A stretch of 12,600 nucleotides of DNA from positions 1-12,600 of the forward strand of contig JABGRG010000112.1 of assembly GCA_018648445.1 (NCBI GenBank), written 5' to 3'. This DNA is from Rhodospirillales bacterium (GTDB lineage Bacteria > Pseudomonadota > Alphaproteobacteria > Rhodospirillales_A > JACZKS01). The position numbers and the translations under genes were made by a program. Position 1 is the first letter of the stretch, and each line of letters begins with the position of its first letter. This document shows, piece after piece, positions 9,101 through 12,600 of the stretch. The notes under the pieces were generated by a model. It was not told where the DNA came from and did no database searches. It saw only the letters and a list, made by a program, of their open reading frames with translations.

Positions 9101-10018
9101 AAAACGGAACCGTTGGCCGACTTCGATATCCCACTGAATCAGGGCTTCGAGTGTCAGGTTGACAGATTTTCTGAGGCCATCAGGAACGCGTAGCGATCGA
9201 CCAAAAGCATGTTCGCAAATAGCTTCCACGCTGGCCAGGTTGTCTTCTTTTTGGCTCCTACGAGCATTGGGGCCAATCCATGACAAACTTTCCGTTGTCG
9301 GTAGCAGGCTTGGATCAAAATAGTTCGTATTTTCGATTACGAGATCGGCGTTCTGGAAAAACCGAACGAGATGGTGCGAAAAGGACGGCTCATCGATTTT
9401 ATGAAAATAATCTTCCGCAGCCGTACCACTTCTGTAACCTTTTACCCGCGCGATCTTGCGATCAAGCAATTCGCCCTTTTCCGCCAGCATCAGGATATTG
9501 TAGTCGATCAACTGATCGAGCTCGGTTCTGAGCGTATAATGCCCCTCGACCAGAATGATTAGGCCGGCTTTCAGCGAGCACATGGTTTTGCCGATTTCGC
9601 GACCATCATCGTCACGAGAGTAAAGCCCCTCCAGCTTAACTTGTTCCGTTAATTCGCGGTTTTTCTGCAATCTTTCATTGAAAGCGCGAACCCCTGTTAA
9701 GAAGGATTGGGCTTTGGGCAAAAGCATGTGGAGTTCAGCTTCATGCACAAAGCTTTCGTCAGTTTTCTTCAAGTGCTCCAGATCACTTGTGCGTTCGTTG
9801 CGAGCCGCCAAAGTCCAGTCCAGCTGATAAACCCACGTGCTATGCCCCCTGGCTTCCAGCTCGCGCTTGAGTGACTGTGCAAATATTGTCTTACCGACGG
9901 CCGTGGGGCCGTCAATGCCAATAACCCTGATCTTGTGTTGGCTGATATTACCGATAGCCCCCAAAACCGGGTTTAGAATTTTATTGGCTAATTGGTTTTC
10001 CGGCTTCGGCTGATCCAA
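6137..10018 (-). CDS. Multidomain sugar-phosphate enzyme: P-loop kinase, unknown region, class II aldolase-like and ribulose-phosphate 3-epimerase domains
   Basis: 1293 residues in one uninterrupted frame. Residues 28-240 are a phosphoribulokinase/uridine-kinase-type domain: Walker A GPTAVGKT (37-44), VEGH (157-160), and an ADLVIEN strand (224-230). Residues ~255-650 match nothing I recognise. Residues ~655-1005 resemble class II fructose/tagatose-bisphosphate aldolase: GLDH (D748, H749), LDGSAL (779-784), GTTHHG (H879), VLHG (H909) and KVNVAGDL (928-935). Residues ~1050-1285 are a ribulose-phosphate 3-epimerase: HVDV (H1082, D1084), HFMV (H1116), VHES, MGVPIGFGGQIF (1200-1211) and EVDGG (D1238). 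The TTG start is supported by GGAG eight bases upstream (10027-10030); the first internal Met follows the P-loop, so a later start is excluded. It overlaps the nucleotidylyltransferase by 11 bases. I infer a cytosolic enzyme making or interconverting a ketose or polyol phosphate. Domain calls are good for the kinase and epimerase, fair for the aldolase. Confidence 0.9.
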   Translation of the reverse strand: MDQPKPENQLANKILNPVLGAIGNISQHKIRVIGIDGPTAVGKTIFAQSLKRELEARGHSTWVYQLDWTLAARNERTSDLEHLKKTDESFVHEAELHMLLPKAQSFLTGVRAFNERLQKNRELTEQVKLEGLYSRDDDGREIGKTMCSLKAGLIILVEGHYTLRTELDQLIDYNILMLAEKGELLDRKIARVKGYRSGTAAEDYFHKIDEPSFSHHLVRFFQNADLVIENTNYFDPSLLPTTESLSWIGPNARRSQKEDNLASVEAICEHAFGRSLRVPDGLRKSVNLTLEALIQWDIEVGQRFRFAVTDVSESLTSQIDSWIAEANRKIEKPFRLAVGHTNAFHNVYFRHLPISLGLSIYDGDEIAVGLLADILDGSFRISIVWPGGLHSYSLKRDIGAFEVKPEFDVIARDWQHLVSQPLSVLTPTDMMLPPFLDGRNYNLIVSGREDENISASDAFLRVLSTGGVWIHRFALFEELNFFLWLAERCGMSGVKAGNYLIAIFDTHDHSRETIKEFVAKWRPELHEKLALISDEKKLDFKANEGRNAVDEFVRENCPNFLCLDNYLFCPSFSQGSHNNKAVIDELRLMLRSNNRLLRKRAFRFIQQKKPDLRIDVSALWSDLQGSDQRVSLQTISKISPSILAEIYLWLSIREEPSAVLGANVYDIDENSLDGRAYLEQSALRRTPVVLQCSLNAIGQKELDRDSESWGYLKPEKGVETFVDSAMRSVRDVILAHDDLTVLFAIGLDHIDFRNDTPTGRAGRFTKEAVETELVTHFVLDGSALFKADNQLPETLDKTFKDVLHFAAGLLPDDMSPIMDFEFCFGELNYFKNASQPMLPNHSEMVQVARICGEILRDAGFGAINARPKLFIGNLGTTHHGEDSDEIQSHLARTWVDATCRHGFVSAVLHGTTATDASVLSDATDGCYKVNVAGDLLNTLIANLPNELQARIHENHPGAEAKRGLHLVRQDIAQLASPLREKIREKLGNHCGRLMDTIRTPRLTKGDLDYFQYCLFKFPDQQIDCILDEFTKSQAVTATFNPAELTSPNVKHAFSASMIEVPFGPEFEEVTQVLWDEGIDNFHVDVGDGKMIPRRINALDKVTHLRSAFPDSRLHAHFMVKNPHLVKGGEPSFIEAYAKAGCDGIAVHESAFNNRREFEASINAIRELGVRPGLLIETNREMSTSLFHTIRDLKIDWVIVMGVPIGFGGQIFDSGTFGRMASLRNFALSEKIPLLIEVDGGLTSDNLSQCLINGSQLFAGWSIIRGNDTDELRMKIRHINEIIARTTEQSSHGD

Positions 10019-10064
10019 TGGAAATACTCCGTGAGTGCGGCGATCCGGGGGTAACTATCTGATG

Positions 10065-10673
10065 TCATGCAAGAAGCTCCCACGCTTCGGGCATTTTGGT
10101 ACATACGGCATCCATCTTGATACCTCGGTCCACCATCAATGCATTTATGTCCGTAATTTCATTAGCGCCGAACCGCCCCAAAAGCTCGGGAGAAACAAGG
10201 CATAACTTGAAGCCCGCTTCCTGCAGGTGCCGGGCATCGTCACCCGATAGGGGAAAGGTTGTGAAACAATCAACCCAGATCCAATCAATTTTTCCAGCGA
10301 GGGACATTGCGGTATCTATGGACTCATACTCCGAGACGCGCGCCGCGCAACGCCGCTCGCCGGCATCAATGGTGCGAATCAGGAACGGAAAAGACTGATC
10401 TAAAAAGAAGAAGTCTCGAATCTCATGCTCGTCCATCATCTCGACCAACCGGGTTTCAAGACCCTCTTCCTTTACATTGAGGATCAGCGTCTGATGACGA
10501 TATCCTGAAAGCCAGTCTGCAAAGTTTTCACCCTCGGCAAACGGATTGTGGTGAACGATAAGCACGTCCCCCTGGCTGCGGATGTCAACTTCCACACCAT
10601 ATTTTTCGGGGGTGGCTTCCAGTTCAGCTTTGGTATTTTTTCTGTGTGCAATGATTATCATGCCGTCGGCCAT
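10065..10673 (-). CDS. GDPD-like phosphodiesterase (PI-PLC-like TIM barrel)
   Basis: 202 residues, slightly shorter than the usual 230-250 for glycerophosphodiester phosphodiesterases. The family's N-terminal catalytic pattern is present: AHRKNT (H10, R11, N13), VEVDIR (E28, D30) and VHHNPF (H42). These correspond to the HR, ExD and H residues that bind metal and catalyse phosphodiester hydrolysis. The later barrel is abbreviated: DFFFLDQSFPF near 88-98, WVDCF near 133-137 and LCLVSPEL near 157-164. Two starts are possible. The upstream ATG has AAGGTGG directly abutting it; the in-frame ATG at codon 5 (10659-10661) gives MIIIAHR, closer to typical family N-termini, with the same site 12 bases away. 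It sits 50 bases after the radical SAM gene and 46 before the fusion gene. Inferred role: release or recycling of a phosphodiester such as a glycerophospho- or polyol-linked product. A non-hydrolytic role cannot be excluded. Confidence 0.82.
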   Translation of the reverse strand: MADGMIIIAHRKNTKAELEATPEKYGVEVDIRSQGDVLIVHHNPFAEGENFADWLSGYRHQTLILNVKEEGLETRLVEMMDEHEIRDFFFLDQSFPFLIRTIDAGERRCAARVSEYESIDTAMSLAGKIDWIWVDCFTTFPLSGDDARHLQEAGFKLCLVSPELLGRFGANEITDINALMVDRGIKMDAVCTKMPEAWELLA

Positions 10674-10723
10674 CCACCTTCATTCAGTTACAGTCCTGCG
10701 AGATCTTCCGTGGCCGAAAAGAG

Positions 10724-12478
10724 TCACTTGCTGCCGTGTTGCTGCAAAATTGTTTCCAGGGCCTTGTTGGTATAACGAGCCTGTTGTTCCGTTTTTTCGT
10801 CACCATGCAGCTTACTATCCGCCGTCATTTTGTTCTCATCCGCCAGAACATAGTCACTGAAGTCATAGTCCTTATCGACTGACTGCAAGTGGATGTGCTC
10901 ACGTTTCAAATCCGTGTTTTTCATCCCCATGTTCGTCCAAACATAGGCCCAGTAGTTGAAATGAACATCCAGTCCGGCATGTTTTTGCGACAGCCTGTAA
11001 GTCAGCATCCGGCCCTTAAGAATGGCCCAAAAGACGGTGGGTTTGGACAGGATATACCAGATTCGGGCCAGTAGCATACGCAGGTTTTCGGCATTGAATG
11101 CCTGTTTTTTCAGATAATCACTGATCGAGGCGTAGCCGCCGGAATCTGGCGGTTCTATGAAATTTCCATACTCCGCAATAATTCTCATGTGCTTTTCAAA
11201 GCGAGAGAACTGGTAGTTGGCGCTAAGGTAGGTTTTCATGAACGCAACGAAGCCGTGCGCCAGAAAATCGGAATCGAGCAGATATTTAATATTGGTTTCG
11301 ATCCGCCGCTCGACACCGACATTTCCTTTGCGGACAGCGGCTTCATCTTCGCTCGTTTTGATTAAACGACCTGAGCGCTCCATACGCTTAAACAATGGCG
11401 TCCCCGCAAGGCCATAAAGGAAAGCCGGTTCGCCGCCCACAAGGCCGGTATCGACATAGAACTGAAGCGTGTCGTCAAAGACCGCTTCCGTATCTGAATC
11501 AAAGCCGAATATAAATCCCGGAATGATAAGAAACCCGTATGAATGAATCGTCTTTACAGCTTCTTCCATCTTGACAGCGGTGTTCTGTACCTTCGCCGTC
11601 TCAAGCAACGAATTGCTATTTACCGACTCGACCCCAATATTGAAAATTGAGAACCCGGCATGACGCATTTTGGTCATTAGTTCGTCGTTCTTGTAGAGAT
11701 TTATCGTTAGCCAGGTAAAGATCGAAATACTTGAACCGGTCCGCTCTTTCCATTCGATAATGGCATCAACACAATTGCGGGCCCATTTGATGTCGCCAAT
11801 AAAATTATCGCACACGAACTGGACCTGCGTAATTCCTGATTTGGCATATTGATCCAGTTCCTGAACGATGACCGCCGGGTCCTTGTTGTTGGAACGATTG
11901 TTGCCGGGCAATACGCGAACATCGCAAAATTCACAAAGGAATGGACACCCCCGCGATACCTCGACCATCGCGCCGTAGTACTTTTTTACCGTTGGCCGCA
12001 ACAAATCAAAGTCGATGGGCTTTGCCTCGCTAATCGGGAATCTATCTGCCTGTATTTCCTTGGAATATTCCTTATGGGAACCATCGGCTACCCGGCTCAG
12101 GAACTCTGGAAGGGTTTTCTCGCCATCGAGGATGAAAATATGGTCGAAGTAATCAAGAAGGGAAATTTTGCCTTCCTGCTTTAAAGACCACACCATTGGA
12201 CCACCAATGATGAAAATAGCGTCGGGGTGAAGTTTTTTTACGACGGAATAAGCGGCACGTATCGTATCCAGGTCTTTGTTAAGTCCAGAAAATGCAAAAA
12301 CATCAGCGGCCCCAACCGAGGCCAGATTTTTATCAATTTGAGTATTGAAAACGTCCGCTTGCCATCCATCGGGCAAGTGCGCCGCCAGCGTATAAGCCCA
12401 AAGCGGGACCAGCGCGACCCCATAGTTCTGATCGTACAAGATATGCGGCGAATGAACGAAAGTTATCTTGTGTGCCAT
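10724..12478 (-). CDS. B12-binding-type radical SAM protein of the DUF4070 kind
   Basis: 584 residues. An N-terminal Rossmann-like region (about 4-145) shows VALVPLWAYTLAAHLP (21-36), FIIGGPMVW (89-97) and LDGEKTLPEFL (117-127), as in cobalamin-binding radical SAM enzymes; the classical DxHxxG motif is absent. The 4Fe-4S motif CxxxCxxC is C178, C182, C185 in SRGCPFLCEFCD. Next come FVCDNFIGD (221-229), GVESVNS (282-288), GFIFGFDSDTEAVFDD (321-336) and LAGTPLFKRMERSGRLI (357-373), an arrangement I associate with the DUF4070 group. A long C-terminal region (about 390-584) ends in a charged tail. It is the first gene of the minus-strand run, with an AT-rich upstream region and GGA about 12 bases before the ATG. 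It presumably modifies a small molecule or glycan precursor of this locus; the reaction is unknown. Confidence 0.88.
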   Translation of the reverse strand: MAHKITFVHSPHILYDQNYGVALVPLWAYTLAAHLPDGWQADVFNTQIDKNLASVGAADVFAFSGLNKDLDTIRAAYSVVKKLHPDAIFIIGGPMVWSLKQEGKISLLDYFDHIFILDGEKTLPEFLSRVADGSHKEYSKEIQADRFPISEAKPIDFDLLRPTVKKYYGAMVEVSRGCPFLCEFCDVRVLPGNNRSNNKDPAVIVQELDQYAKSGITQVQFVCDNFIGDIKWARNCVDAIIEWKERTGSSISIFTWLTINLYKNDELMTKMRHAGFSIFNIGVESVNSNSLLETAKVQNTAVKMEEAVKTIHSYGFLIIPGFIFGFDSDTEAVFDDTLQFYVDTGLVGGEPAFLYGLAGTPLFKRMERSGRLIKTSEDEAAVRKGNVGVERRIETNIKYLLDSDFLAHGFVAFMKTYLSANYQFSRFEKHMRIIAEYGNFIEPPDSGGYASISDYLKKQAFNAENLRMLLARIWYILSKPTVFWAILKGRMLTYRLSQKHAGLDVHFNYWAYVWTNMGMKNTDLKREHIHLQSVDKDYDFSDYVLADENKMTADSKLHGDEKTEQQARYTNKALETILQQHGSK

Positions 12479-12600
12479 TTAACAAATATTCCATTTTGTA
12501 GTATTTGTATTCATTATTTAGTTAATCTTAATCTATTTTCCATACTGCTGGATTCAAATTTCAAGTGCAACACCCAATGATTTGACGAAGGCTTCCAATG
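12479..12600 (-). promoter_or_regulatory. AT-rich upstream region with a possible sigma70-type promoter for the minus-strand operon
   Basis: The bases before the radical SAM start are clearly AT-richer than the genes. On the minus strand, TTGAAT (plus-strand 12552-12557) and TAGATT (12530-12535) are separated by 16 bases, each matching 4 of 6 consensus positions. This would give a leader of roughly 45 bases. TTGCAC (plus-strand 12565-12570) is an alternative -35 with a poorer -10. No gene is visible on either strand here, though a neighbouring gene could start at the extreme right edge, where the window ends in ATG. Prediction by eye only. Confidence 0.3.

Noticed and set aside
6137..10018. 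The possibility that this is a Calvin-cycle gene cluster
   Set aside because: Although kinase, aldolase and epimerase folds are present, there is no Rubisco, transketolase or phosphatase gene in view, and the neighbours are glycan and nucleotide-sugar enzymes.
1..12600. CRISPR arrays, tRNA or rRNA genes, insertion sequences, attachment sites
   Set aside because: No regularly spaced direct repeats, cloverleaf-like segments, transposase motifs or long terminal inverted repeats were seen on either strand.

Overview
The window looks like a chromosomal glycan or cell-surface modification locus from a Gram-negative bacterium of moderate GC (about 50-55% by eye). A proteobacterium, perhaps an alphaproteobacterium, fits the protein style, but nothing in the sequence fixes the taxon. 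No rRNA, tRNA, CRISPR array, insertion sequence or phage gene is visible. Eight long genes fill almost the whole window.

Layout. At the left edge (18-1139, minus) is a B12-binding-type radical SAM protein that stops in the middle of its barrel and looks truncated or frameshifted. A 249-base divergent spacer follows. Two plus-strand genes come next: a large polytopic membrane protein with a soluble C-terminal part (1389-3122) and a class I SAM-dependent methyltransferase (3160-3882). These converge on a tightly packed five-gene minus-strand run from 12478 down to 3911. In transcription order it holds a second radical SAM protein of the B12-binding/DUF4070 type, a glycerophosphodiester-phosphodiesterase-like barrel protein, a 1293-residue multidomain enzyme, a tandem-domain nucleotidylyltransferase, and a family 2 glycosyltransferase. 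The last three overlap by 11 and 4 bases, so they are almost certainly one operon with translational coupling. The AT-rich 122 bases at the right edge probably hold the operon promoter.

The centre of interest is the 1293-residue protein (6137-10018). It joins a phosphoribulokinase/uridine-kinase-type P-loop kinase, about 400 residues I do not recognise, a class II fructose/tagatose-bisphosphate aldolase-like barrel with its zinc histidines, and a ribulose-phosphate 3-epimerase domain with its metal and catalytic residues. I infer that it makes or remodels a small ketose or polyol phosphate in one polypeptide. The nucleotidylyltransferase would then activate the product and the GT2 enzyme would transfer it, with the phosphodiesterase-like protein, the radical SAM enzymes, the methyltransferase and the membrane protein tailoring or placing the glycan. 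The domain assignments come from visible motifs; the pathway is inference.
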